From NCBI RefSeq assembly GCF_030291135.1, contig NZ_CP127409.1, positions 806,001 to 870,000 of the forward strand: a stretch of 64,000 nucleotides of DNA, read 5' to 3'. The notes below the pieces were generated by a model. That model was not told where the DNA came from. It made no database searches and saw only the letters and a list, made by a program, of their open reading frames with translations. The translations under genes and the position numbers were made by a program. Within the stretch, counting starts at the first letter, position 1. The number at the start of each line of letters is the position of its first letter. Below, one piece after another: positions 41,608 through 49,748 of the stretch. This stretch comes from Rhodanobacter thiooxydans (GTDB taxonomy: Bacteria > Pseudomonadota > Gammaproteobacteria > Xanthomonadales > Rhodanobacteraceae).

Positions 41608-44265
41608 TCAGCCGGTCTTGTCGCCGGACTTGTGCGCGATCCACGCACCGATCACCGCCGAGACGTACGGGATCGACTGCGCGGCAAGGATGAACATCCA
41701 CAAGGTGCCTTCGATGTAGCGCGTGCCGTAGCCCAGCGCCATGCCGACGATGCACAGCATCAGCGCCACCGCCATCAGCCCTTCCTCGCGCACCGGGGCG
41801 AACGCGGCGAAACTGCTGCCGCCCATGCGCCGGCTCTTGGCGGTGACCACGAACGAGGTCTTCTGGCGGGTCAGCCCGTGCAGGATGCCGCGGGCGATGG
41901 CGTGGCTGAGGCCCATGCTGGCCAGCGAGGCCATCAGCGTGTCGTACCAGCTGCACGGCACGCGGGCGCGGTACAGCACGATGCCGAAGATCGCCTTGGC
42001 GAAGAAGAAGCCGATCACCGGGATCAGGAACAGCTGCATTGGCAGGCTGAAGTACTGCGGGAAGGCGATCATGCCCGCGGTCCAGAACAGCGCCATCAGG
42101 GTGAAGACCAGGTGCAGCGCGTCGGCGAACCAGCTGAACCAGCCGGTGAGGAAGTGGAAGCGCTGGCCGGCGGAAAGCGGCCCTCGCTGCGTCATCCAGT
42201 TCCAGCGGCCCTTGAGGATCTGCATGGCGCCGAACGCCCAGCGGTAGCGCTGGCTCTTGTACGCCTTGAAGTCGGCCGGGGTCAGCCCCTTGCCCATCAG
42301 CTCGTCGACGTAGACGAGCTCGTAGCCGGCGTGCATCAGGCGCAGGCCGAGCTCGGCGTCCTCGCAGATGGTCCACTCGGACCAGCCGCCGGTACCTTCC
42401 AGCGCGCTGCGCCGGACCATGGTCATGGTGCCGTGCTGGATGATCGCGTTGCGCTCGTTGCGGTGGTGCATGCCGATGCGGAAGAAACCGTCGAACTCCC
42501 ACGCGGTCATGCGACGGAAGCGGTTGTGCTCGAAGTCGCGGTGCGCCTGCGGGCATTGCACCACCGCCACCTTCGGGTCGTGGAAATGACCGGTGAGGGT
42601 GGCCAGCCAGTCCGCCCGCACCACGTAGTCGGCGTCGATCACCGCCACCACGTCGGCCTCGGGCGCGGTTTCCTTCAGGCCGAAGTTCAGCGCGCCGGCC
42701 TTGAAGCCGGGCCACGGTTCCAGATGGAAGAAGCGGAAGCGCTTGCCCAGCTTCTCGCAGTACTCCTTCACCGGGCCCCACACCGCCGGGTCCTTGGTGT
42801 TGTTGTCGATCACCAGCACTTCGTAATTGGCGTAGTCGAGCTCCGCCAGCGAGTCCAGCGTGACCTGCACCATCTCCGGCGGCTCGTTGTAGCAGGCCAG
42901 GTGGATCGACACGAACGGCTGCTTTTCTGGCGGGTCGGGCCGCAGCATGCCGGCCTCGCGGATCCACTCGCGCCGCCACAGCACCTCGGTGAACTCGAAG
43001 CCGTTGATCAGCAGGATGGCGAGGATGGCGATCTGCGCCGGGAACAGCAGCACCAGCATCGTCCAGTCCACCCAGCTCAGGTAGAAGTTGAACGGCAGCG
43101 TGGCCGACCACACGATCAGGCCGCAGGCCAGCTGGATCAGCGCGGCGAAGAAGAACCGCCCCATCAGCTTGAAGCGGATGAAGCGGCGCGCGAAGAAGAT
43201 CATCGGCAGCAGCGCCAGCAGGCTCGCCGCCAGCGCCTTCCATGGCCAGCCGGTGTCCTCGGTGACCGGGCCGGTCAGCGGAAATTTCAGCTGGCGGTCG
43301 GCATTGAACATGCCCCAGTACGCGCCGGTGCGGCCTTCGCCCAGCGCTTCCTTCCATGGCTGGTCGAAGGCTTCGAGCAGGAAGTAGTCGATGCGTTCGA
43401 GCTTGGCCGCGTTCATCCAGTCGCGGATGAAGATCGCCTCATTGGACACCGACGGGTCGGCGTATTCGTGACGGTCGCCGTTCGACGGCCAGCCGATCTC
43501 GCCGACCACCACCGGCTTGTCCGGGTAGCGCTGGCGGATCTGGTCGTAGGCACCCAGCGCGGCGGGCACGGCGTCCTTGCGCGCGATGCCGTTCCAGAAC
43601 GGGAACAGGTGGATGGTGATGAAGTCCACGTGCTGCGCCAGTTCGGGGTACTTCAGCCAGATGTAGTCCGGCTCGGCGATCGACACCGGCTGGTGCACGG
43701 CGGCGCGCACGCGATCCAGGTAGGCCATCATCTGCTCGGGCGGCAGGTCGTTGCGGAACAACACCTCGTTGCCCACGATGACGCGGGTGATCGTGTCCGG
43801 ATAGGCGCGCGCCTTGGCGATCAGCAAATCGATCTCGCGCTCGTTGTTGTCCAGCCGTTTGTCGATCTCGGCGCCGGCCAGCACCGTCAGGCCTTCCTTC
43901 TGCGCCAGCCGGTACAGCTGCGGATTCTGCTGCATCGTGTAGGTACGGACATGGTCCGTGTAGCGGTGCAGCAACTTGAGGTCGCCGGCGATCTCGTCGT
44001 CGCTGGGATAGTCCTGCTTGAACGGGCTCTGGTAGCGCTGGAACACCGACAGCGCGTAGCCGCCGACCTTGCCGTGCCAGTCCTCCGGGCCGCGCGGCAG
44101 GTTGCCGTACCACCACAGCCCGATGTTCATCGCGGCCACGATCAGGGCGAGCACGATCGCCGTGAGCAGCGGATACCGGGTGTTGTGGTTTGCTGCGGTG
44201 GCGCTCAAAAAAATCCCCGGAGGAAGCCTGCGCAACAGGCGGTACAGCTCGAGGAGCTTAACCAA
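41608..44265 (-). CDS. GH17-GT2 fusion, beta-glucan synthase/remodelling enzyme
   Basis: This 885-residue membrane protein joins two enzymes. After one transmembrane helix (about 32-53) comes a GH17-like domain to about 335 with E167 in VIVGNEVL (acid/base) and E256 in VVGEIGWPS (nucleophile). Two to three transmembrane helices (about 343-425) lead to a family 2 processive glycosyltransferase with D544-x-D546 in VIDADY, E635-D636 in CEDAELG and QRYRW at 672-676, then five more transmembrane helices. The lay-out resembles NdvB-type beta-glucan synthases of Bradyrhizobium and Pseudomonas. I infer that GT2 polymerises UDP-glucose across the inner membrane and that GH17 trims or transfers the periplasmic chain. 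The product is not known. Confidence 0.9.
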   Translation of the reverse strand: MVKLLELYRLLRRLPPGIFLSATAANHNTRYPLLTAIVLALIVAAMNIGLWWYGNLPRGPEDWHGKVGGYALSVFQRYQSPFKQDYPSDDEIAGDLKLLHRYTDHVRTYTMQQNPQLYRLAQKEGLTVLAGAEIDKRLDNNEREIDLLIAKARAYPDTITRVIVGNEVLFRNDLPPEQMMAYLDRVRAAVHQPVSIAEPDYIWLKYPELAQHVDFITIHLFPFWNGIARKDAVPAALGAYDQIRQRYPDKPVVVGEIGWPSNGDRHEYADPSVSNEAIFIRDWMNAAKLERIDYFLLEAFDQPWKEALGEGRTGAYWGMFNADRQLKFPLTGPVTEDTGWPWKALAASLLALLPMIFFARRFIRFKLMGRFFFAALIQLACGLIVWSATLPFNFYLSWVDWTMLVLLFPAQIAILAILLINGFEFTEVLWRREWIREAGMLRPDPPEKQPFVSIHLACYNEPPEMVQVTLDSLAELDYANYEVLVIDNNTKDPAVWGPVKEYCEKLGKRFRFFHLEPWPGFKAGALNFGLKETAPEADVVAVIDADYVVRADWLATLTGHFHDPKVAVVQCPQAHRDFEHNRFRRMTAWEFDGFFRIGMHHRNERNAIIQHGTMTMVRRSALEGTGGWSEWTICEDAELGLRLMHAGYELVYVDELMGKGLTPADFKAYKSQRYRWAFGAMQILKGRWNWMTQRGPLSAGQRFHFLTGWFSWFADALHLVFTLMALFWTAGMIAFPQYFSLPMQLFLIPVIGFFFAKAIFGIVLYRARVPCSWYDTLMASLASMGLSHAIARGILHGLTRQKTSFVVTAKSRRMGGSSFAAFAPVREEGLMAVALMLCIVGMALGYGTRYIEGTLWMFILAAQSIPYVSAVIGAWIAHKSGDKTG

Positions 44266-44354
44266 TCCATGGCACCGGGCTCAATAAAGATCGCTGGCCG
44301 CGGTCAGCGCAAGGTCAGGCGCGGTGCGGGCCGGATGGCAAGCGATGTGAGAAC

Positions 44355-44377
44355 GGCAGCTTCCAGGGGAAGCTGCC
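44355..44377 (-). terminator. Hairpin downstream of dps
   Basis: A perfect 10-bp stem GGCAGCTTCC / GGAAGCTGCC with a three-base loop lies 38 bases past the dps stop. The following bases on the minus strand (GTTCTC) are only weakly T-rich, so it is a probable but imperfect terminator separating dps from the GH17-GT2 gene. Confidence 0.6.
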
Positions 44378-44414
44378 GCCGGTTTCCACGCATGCGGACG
44401 AGGCGCCGGCCGGC

Positions 44415-44882
44415 CTACTTCAGCAGCGAGCGCAGCATCCACGCCGTCTTCTCGTGCTCCTTCAGGCGCCCGGTGGCCATGTCGGCGGTGCCGTCGTCGC
44501 CGGCGGCATTGGCGGCCTTGAGTGTGTCGCGGGCGGTGGCGGCGGCGACTTCGTGGCCTTCGACCAGCTGGCCCACCATCTCCTTCCACGCCGGCACGCC
44601 GGATTCCTCCTTGATCGAGCTGAGCTTGGCGAACTGGCTGTAGGAGCCGGGGGCGAACACGTCCAGCGTGCGGATGCGCTCGGCGACCTCGTCGGCGGCC
44701 AGCCACAGTGCGTTGTACTGGGCCTCGAACATGGTGTGCAGGCTGTTGAACTGCGGGCCGGTGACGTTCCAGTGGAAGCTGTGGGTCTTCAGGTACAGCG
44801 AATAGGTGTCGGCCAGCAGCCTGGACAGGTGCCTGGCGACCTGTTCGCGATCTTTCCGGGCGATACCGATGGAAATGGCCAT
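44415..44882 (-). CDS. dps: Dps-family DNA-binding ferritin
   Basis: The 155-residue four-helix protein has the Dps ferroxidase signature: LKTHSFHWNVTGPQF, FEAQYNALWLAADEVAERIR. It forms a 12-subunit shell that oxidises and stores iron with peroxide, protecting DNA; DNA binding is not clearly signalled because the N terminus is short (MAISIGIARKD). AAGGAGC six bases before ATG 44882 decides the start. Transcribed divergently from hrpA, with a candidate OxyR-type site between. Confidence 0.93.
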   Translation of the reverse strand: MAISIGIARKDREQVARHLSRLLADTYSLYLKTHSFHWNVTGPQFNSLHTMFEAQYNALWLAADEVAERIRTLDVFAPGSYSQFAKLSSIKEESGVPAWKEMVGQLVEGHEVAAATARDTLKAANAAGDDGTADMATGRLKEHEKTAWMLRSLLK

Positions 44883-44964
44883 GTGCTGCTCCTTCCGGTG
44901 AGTTGATGGAGCAACGATAGAGTGTCGGCGGTGACGGGTGAAATGAATCCTTCGAATGTAGTCG

Positions 44965-44979
44965 ATAGCCAGCGACTAT
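44965..44979 (-). promoter_or_regulatory. Candidate OxyR half-site upstream of dps
   Basis: ATAG-N7-CTAT (15 bases) matches one half of the OxyR pattern ATAG-N7-CTAT-N7-ATAG-N7-CTAT and lies about 83 bases upstream of the dps start. The second half upstream is poor (2 of 4 in each box). OxyR control of dps is known in other bacteria. The element is also close to the hrpA start. Confidence 0.4.
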
Positions 44980-45017
44980 CGGGTGGCGGGTTGCCAGCAG
45001 CTATCATCTGCGGTCCG

Positions 45018-48000
45018 ATGAACGACGCCCACCTGCCCACGCCCGATGCCACCGCCGATGCCGGCCTGCGCGAGTTGCGCCGGCAACTGGAGACGGTGTC
45101 CAGCCGCGACTTCGGCCGCCTGCTGGGGCGCTGGCGCAGCCTGTCACGCCGACCCGACGAGAACAAGCTGGCGGCACTGCGTGCGGATATCGAACGTTCC
45201 GCAGCCAGGCGCCGCGCCCGCGCCGCGGCCAAGCCCGCCATCCGGCTCGATGAATCGCTGCCGATCAGCGCCCGCGGCGAGGACATCGTCAAGCTGATCC
45301 GCGAGCACCAGGTGGTGGTGATCGCCGGCGAGACCGGCTCAGGCAAGACCACCCAGCTGCCCAAGCTGTGCCTGGCCGCCGGTCGCGGCGAGGCCGGCAT
45401 GATTGGCTGCACCCAGCCGCGCCGGCTGGCCGCGCGCTCGGTGGCGCGCCGCGTGGCGGAGGAACTGGGCACGCCGCTGGGCGAGATCGTGGGTTTCCAG
45501 GTGCGCTTCAACGACCAGGTGTCCGAGCGCAGCCTGATCAAGTTCATGACCGACGGCATCCTGCTGGCCGAGACCCAGGGTGACCCGTGGCTCAGCGCCT
45601 ACGACACCCTCATCATCGACGAGGCGCACGAGCGCAGCCTGAACATCGACTTCCTGCTCGGCTACCTGAAACGGCTGGCATCGAAGCGGCCGGAGCTGAA
45701 GATCATCGTCACCTCGGCCACGATCGATACCGCGCGCTTCGCCGAGCACTTCGACGGCGCGCCGGTGGTCGAAGTGGAAGGGCGCGCGTATCCGGTCGAA
45801 ACGCGCTGGCGCTCGCTCGATGAAATAGTCGCGCGACAGGGGCGCAACAAGGACATGCAGCAGGGCAGCGCCGAACACATCGCCGCGGTGCTCGACGAGA
45901 TCAGCCACGACGACCCACGCGGCGACGTGCTGGTGTTCCTGCCCGGCGAGCGCGAGATCCGCGACGCGCACCAGCTGCTGTCGCGCCGGCAGTACCGCGA
46001 GACCGAGATCATGCCGCTGTACGCGAGGCTGTCCGCCGGCGATCAGGACCGCGTGTTCAAGCCCGGCGTGAAGCGCCGCGTGGTGCTGGCTACCAACGTG
46101 GCCGAGACCTCGCTGACCGTGCCGCGCATCCGCTACGTGATCGACACCGGCACCGCGCGGGTGAAGCGCTACAGCCAGCGCAGCCAGCTCGAACGGCTGC
46201 ATGTCGAACCGATCTCGCAGGCCGCCGCGGACCAGCGCAAGGGTCGCTGCGGCCGCGTCGGGCCGGGCATCTGCTATCGCCTGTACGACGAGGCGGATTT
46301 CGCCGGCCGCGCCGCGTTCACCGATCCGGAACTGCTGCGTTCGTCGCTGGCCAACGTGATCCTGCGCATGCTGGCGCTGAAGCTGGGGGAGGTGGATGAG
46401 TTCCCGTTCCTGGAGGCGCCCGACCCGCGCGTGGTTGCCGACGGCTTCCGCCGGCTCACCGAGATTTCCGCGATCGACGAGGCACGCAAGCTCACCGCGA
46501 TCGGCCGCACCCTGGCTCGCCTGCCGATCGACGTGCAGCTGGCGCGCATGCTGGTCGAGGGCGAGCAGCTGCACGCGCTACGCGAGTTGCTCACCATCGT
46601 CGCCTTCCTCAGCATCCAGGACCCGCGCGAACGCCCGGGCGATGCAAGGCAACAGGCCGATACGGCGCATGCCGTGTTCGCCGATCCGAAATCCGACTTC
46701 GCCAGCGTGCTGAACCTGTGGCGCGCCTACCACGACGCGCACGAGGAACTGACCCAGTCGAAGCTGCGCGACTGGTGCTCGCGGCACTTCCTCAGCTTCA
46801 TGCGGATGCGCGAGTGGCGCGAGCTGCATCGGCAGTTGTTGCTGGTGGTGGGGGAGTTGGGGTGGGGGATGGATGGACAGCCGCAAGCTGCACGCTCTGC
46901 TCCTCCCCCTGCGCGCAGGGGGAGGTTGGGAGGGGGTGGCGCTCTTGATCTTGTTGCACAAAGTCAAAAGCGAACCCCACCCCAGCCCTCCCCTGCGAGC
47001 AGGGGAGGGAGCGAGAGCGTCGACGTCGCCGAGCGGTTGTACGAATCCGTCCATCGCTCCCTGCTCGCTGGCCTGCCCACTCAGGTCGGTCGCAAGGATG
47101 AGAAGGGCATCTACCAGAGCACCCGCGAGCGCAAGTTCCAGGTCTTCCCCGGTTCGGCCTTGTCGAAGGCACCGCCGAACTGGATCTTCTCCGCGCAGAT
47201 CCTCGACGTGGGTGGGCGCGTGTGGGGCATGGCCAACGCGCGGGTCGAGCCGCTGTGGATCGAGCAGCAGGCGGCGCACCTGTTGCGCACGCATTGCCGC
47301 GATGCGCACTGGTCGAAGAAGCGTGGCTGCGTGGTGGCTTACGAACAGGTCAGCCTGTTCGGCCTGGTGCTGGTGGAGAAGCGGCCAGTCACCTTCCAGC
47401 GGCAGGATCCGGCGCTGGCGCATGCGATCTTCCTGCGCGAGGCACTGGTGCGTGGCGACATCGACAGCGCCGGCCATGGAAGGCCAAGTGCTACGGGCGC
47501 AGGACGCGCAGGAGCAGCGGCGGATTTCGTGCGCGCCAACCAGCGCGTGCTTGAGGAAGCGTTGGGCATCGAGGCGAAGCAGCGTCGCGAAGGGCTGATC
47601 CGCCACGAGGACGAACTGGTCGCGTTCTTCGAGGGCAAGCTGCCGCAAGACATCGCCAGCAGTCGTGCGCTGGACGCGTGGTATCGCAAGGCCCGTCCGG
47701 CCGAGCAGGCGGCGCTGCGCTGGTCGCTGGACGAGGTGATGGCCGGTGGTGCGGGGCTGGATGCGAGGGCGTTCCCCGCGGTGCTGGAGATTCCGCCGCA
47801 GAGGTACAAACTCGAATACCGCTTCGTCCCCGGCGACGAGGCCGACGGTGTCACCCTGCAGCTGCCGCTGGCGATGTTGAACGCACTGCCGCCCGCTCGC
47901 TGCGAATGGCTGGTGCCCGGCCTGCTGGCCGACAAGGTGGCCGAGTTGATCCGCGGCCTGCCGAAAGCCTTGCGCCGCAACTTCGTGCCCGCACCGGATT

Positions 48001-49109
48001 TCGCGCGCGCCTTCGTCGAAGCCGAGTCGCCGCGTGACGAGCCGCTGGCGAAGGCGCTGGCTGCGTTCCTGAAGCGCACCACCGGCGTCGATATCACTGC
48101 CGGCGAATTCGCCGGCGTCGAACTGTCTCCACACTTCCTGATGCGTTATCGCCTGCACGACGAGCGTGGCAAGACGCTGGCCGGCGGCCGCGACCTGGCC
48201 GCCTTGCGCGGCCAGTGGGAAGGCCAGGCGCGCGAGGCGTTCTCGCGCAAGACCGACATCGAACTGACCCGCGAAGACGTGGCTCACTGGGATTTCGAGG
48301 CGATCCCTGCACAGGTGCGTTCGGACGGCGGCCTCGCCGCGTTCCCGGCGCTGGTCGACCTCGGCGAGACGGTGGCGCTGCGCGTGTTCGAGCGCAGCGA
48401 CGAGGCGCGCGCGGCGCATGCCGGCGGCGTGGTGCGCCTGCTGCGCAACGCGCTGGCCAGCGAGGCGAAGCAGGCGCGCCGGCGATTGCCGATCGGCAAC
48501 GCGCTGGCGCTGAAGTACGCACCGCTCGGCAGCGTGGACAGTCTGCGCGAGGACCTGCTCGAAGGCGGTTTCGCCGACCTGCTGGCGCGCCACGAGCTGG
48601 ACGTGCGCAGCGCCGGCACGTTCGAGGCGCTGCGCACACAGTGCGCGCGCGAACTGTTCGGCGCCGGCGTCGAGCGGCTGAAACTGGCCGAGCCGATCAT
48701 CGAGGCGCAGGCCGACCTCAAGCCGTGGCTGCAGCCGCCGCTGCTGGGCTTCGCCCGCGCCAGCTACGACGACCTGCGCGAGCAGTTCGACGCGCTGCTG
48801 GTGCCCGGTTTCCTGCGCGAGCTGCCGCCATCACGGCTGGCGCACTATCCGCGCTACCTCAAGGCGATGCGCCTGCGCGGCGAACGGCTGCGCCAGGACC
48901 CGGCGAAGGACCAGCAGCGCCTGCTGCAGGTGCTGCCGTACTGGCGCGCGTACCTGCAGCAGCGCGCCGCCGGCGCCGATCCCGTCGCGCTGGCCGAGCT
49001 GCGCTGGCTGATCGAGGAGTGGCGCGTGTCGCTGTTCGCGCAGGAGCTGAAGACCGCCGAACCGGTCTCGGCCAAGCGGCTGGCGAAGGCGCTGGCGCTG
49101 CTGGATTGA
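45018..49109 (+). CDS. hrpA: DEAH-box RNA helicase HrpA
   Basis: The 1363-residue protein carries GETGSGKT at 104-111 (P-loop), DEAH at 201-204, VTSATIDTARF, and QRKGRCGRVGPGICYRLY (motif VI), then HA2/OB domains and the long DUF3418 C-terminal part that sets HrpA apart (RHELDVRSAGTFEALRTQ..., LAELRWLIEEWRVSLFAQELKT). It unwinds RNA in the cytoplasm and in E. coli also acts on stalled ribosomes. Between about residues 628 and 668 the sequence is replaced by a repeat-derived low-complexity insert (see 46900-47016). ATG 45018 was chosen for the N-terminal match; no strong RBS. Confidence 0.93.
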   Translation: MNDAHLPTPDATADAGLRELRRQLETVSSRDFGRLLGRWRSLSRRPDENKLAALRADIERSAARRRARAAAKPAIRLDESLPISARGEDIVKLIREHQVVVIAGETGSGKTTQLPKLCLAAGRGEAGMIGCTQPRRLAARSVARRVAEELGTPLGEIVGFQVRFNDQVSERSLIKFMTDGILLAETQGDPWLSAYDTLIIDEAHERSLNIDFLLGYLKRLASKRPELKIIVTSATIDTARFAEHFDGAPVVEVEGRAYPVETRWRSLDEIVARQGRNKDMQQGSAEHIAAVLDEISHDDPRGDVLVFLPGEREIRDAHQLLSRRQYRETEIMPLYARLSAGDQDRVFKPGVKRRVVLATNVAETSLTVPRIRYVIDTGTARVKRYSQRSQLERLHVEPISQAAADQRKGRCGRVGPGICYRLYDEADFAGRAAFTDPELLRSSLANVILRMLALKLGEVDEFPFLEAPDPRVVADGFRRLTEISAIDEARKLTAIGRTLARLPIDVQLARMLVEGEQLHALRELLTIVAFLSIQDPRERPGDARQQADTAHAVFADPKSDFASVLNLWRAYHDAHEELTQSKLRDWCSRHFLSFMRMREWRELHRQLLLVVGELGWGMDGQPQAARSAPPPARRGRLGGGGALDLVAQSQKRTPPQPSPASRGGSESVDVAERLYESVHRSLLAGLPTQVGRKDEKGIYQSTRERKFQVFPGSALSKAPPNWIFSAQILDVGGRVWGMANARVEPLWIEQQAAHLLRTHCRDAHWSKKRGCVVAYEQVSLFGLVLVEKRPVTFQRQDPALAHAIFLREALVRGDIDSAGHGRPSATGAGRAGAAADFVRANQRVLEEALGIEAKQRREGLIRHEDELVAFFEGKLPQDIASSRALDAWYRKARPAEQAALRWSLDEVMAGGAGLDARAFPAVLEIPPQRYKLEYRFVPGDEADGVTLQLPLAMLNALPPARCEWLVPGLLADKVAELIRGLPKALRRNFVPAPDFARAFVEAESPRDEPLAKALAAFLKRTTGVDITAGEFAGVELSPHFLMRYRLHDERGKTLAGGRDLAALRGQWEGQAREAFSRKTDIELTREDVAHWDFEAIPAQVRSDGGLAAFPALVDLGETVALRVFERSDEARAAHAGGVVRLLRNALASEAKQARRRLPIGNALALKYAPLGSVDSLREDLLEGGFADLLARHELDVRSAGTFEALRTQCARELFGAGVERLKLAEPIIEAQADLKPWLQPPLLGFARASYDDLREQFDALLVPGFLRELPPSRLAHYPRYLKAMRLRGERLRQDPAKDQQRLLQVLPYWRAYLQQRAAGADPVALAELRWLIEEWRVSLFAQELKTAEPVSAKRLAKALALLD
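46900..47016. repeat. Hairpin repeat inserted in frame in hrpA
   Basis: The hairpin TCCTCCCCCTGCGCGCAGGG / GGAGG followed by TTGGGAGGGGGTGG, the spacer GTCAAAAGC and the second hairpin CCCTCCCCTGC-GA-GCAGGGGAGGG match the intergenic element at 25147-25316 in order and sequence. Translated, it gives SAPPPARRGRLGGGGALDL and RTPPQPSPASRGGSES. The frame stays open on both sides of it. Confidence 0.85.
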
Positions 49110-49118
49110 GCCGGTCGC

Positions 49119-49598
49119 TCAGCGCGTCCGCCGCACGTGCACGCTGCCGTTGCAGCCGTCCACGTACATCAGCCAGCTGTCGAACAGCGACGGCTTGACC
49201 TTGACCGCCGGGTTGTCGGCGCTCATGCAGTCGGGCGCGTCCGAGCCGATCTGCTTCCACGACTGGCCATTGTCCAGGGTGAATTCGTCGTGGCCGTGCC
49301 AGCCGCTGAAGTGCCCGACCAGGCGGGCGTTGAACTTGCTGCGCTTCTGCTTCGGCTCGTAGAACACCGGCTGGCCGCTGGTGTCGACCATCTTGGTGGT
49401 GGTCTTGCCGTGCTTGCTCAGCCAGTCGTCGAGATTCTGCAACTCCTGCGCCGACAGCTTGTCCAGTCCGGCAGCCTTGAATTCGGCATCGCTCATGCGT
49501 TGTTGCAGGCCGTTGGCCTGCTGCGCCTGCACGGACAGGCAGCCCAGCGACAGTGCCAGCAGCAGCGGCAAGGTCAGGTGGCGGGGACGGATCGGCAT
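49119..49598 (-). CDS. Secreted/envelope protein of unknown function
   Basis: The 159-residue protein has an N-terminal signal sequence (LTLPLLLALSLGCLSVQAQQ) and a short mature domain of about 130 residues. A helix-turn segment (RMSDAEFKAAGLDKLSAQELQNLDDWLSKHG) is followed by a strand-rich part (RSKFNARLVGHFSGWHGHDEFTLDNGQSWKQIG ... SWLMYVDGCNGSVHVRRTR). LSLGC is not a good lipobox. I recognise no characterised family, though such proteins are common in Xanthomonadales. It converges on hrpA with a nine-base gap between the stops and is divergent from relA. Confidence 0.75.
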   Translation of the reverse strand: MPIRPRHLTLPLLLALSLGCLSVQAQQANGLQQRMSDAEFKAAGLDKLSAQELQNLDDWLSKHGKTTTKMVDTSGQPVFYEPKQKRSKFNARLVGHFSGWHGHDEFTLDNGQSWKQIGSDAPDCMSADNPAVKVKPSLFDSWLMYVDGCNGSVHVRRTR

Positions 49599-49748
49599 GG
49601 GTGCATCCTCGGGGCAACGGAACGGAAGCGTCGATTCTGCGCGGCAGGCCGGCCTGCCGCCAAGGGGTACGCGGCGATTCGCGCGCAGCGCGGCCGGCAC
49701 GACCCCGCAGCGGCTACCATGGCCGGGCAAGACCCGAGTTGACTGTCC

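Noticed and set aside
41536..44643. Long open frame on the plus strand (1035 codons)
   Set aside because: Antisense to the GH17-GT2 gene; no motif or signal sequence, very rich in Gln/His/Val/Ala.
46900..47016. Frameshift or pseudogene in hrpA
   Set aside because: Reading frames before and after the repeat are the same and all conserved blocks on both sides are intact.
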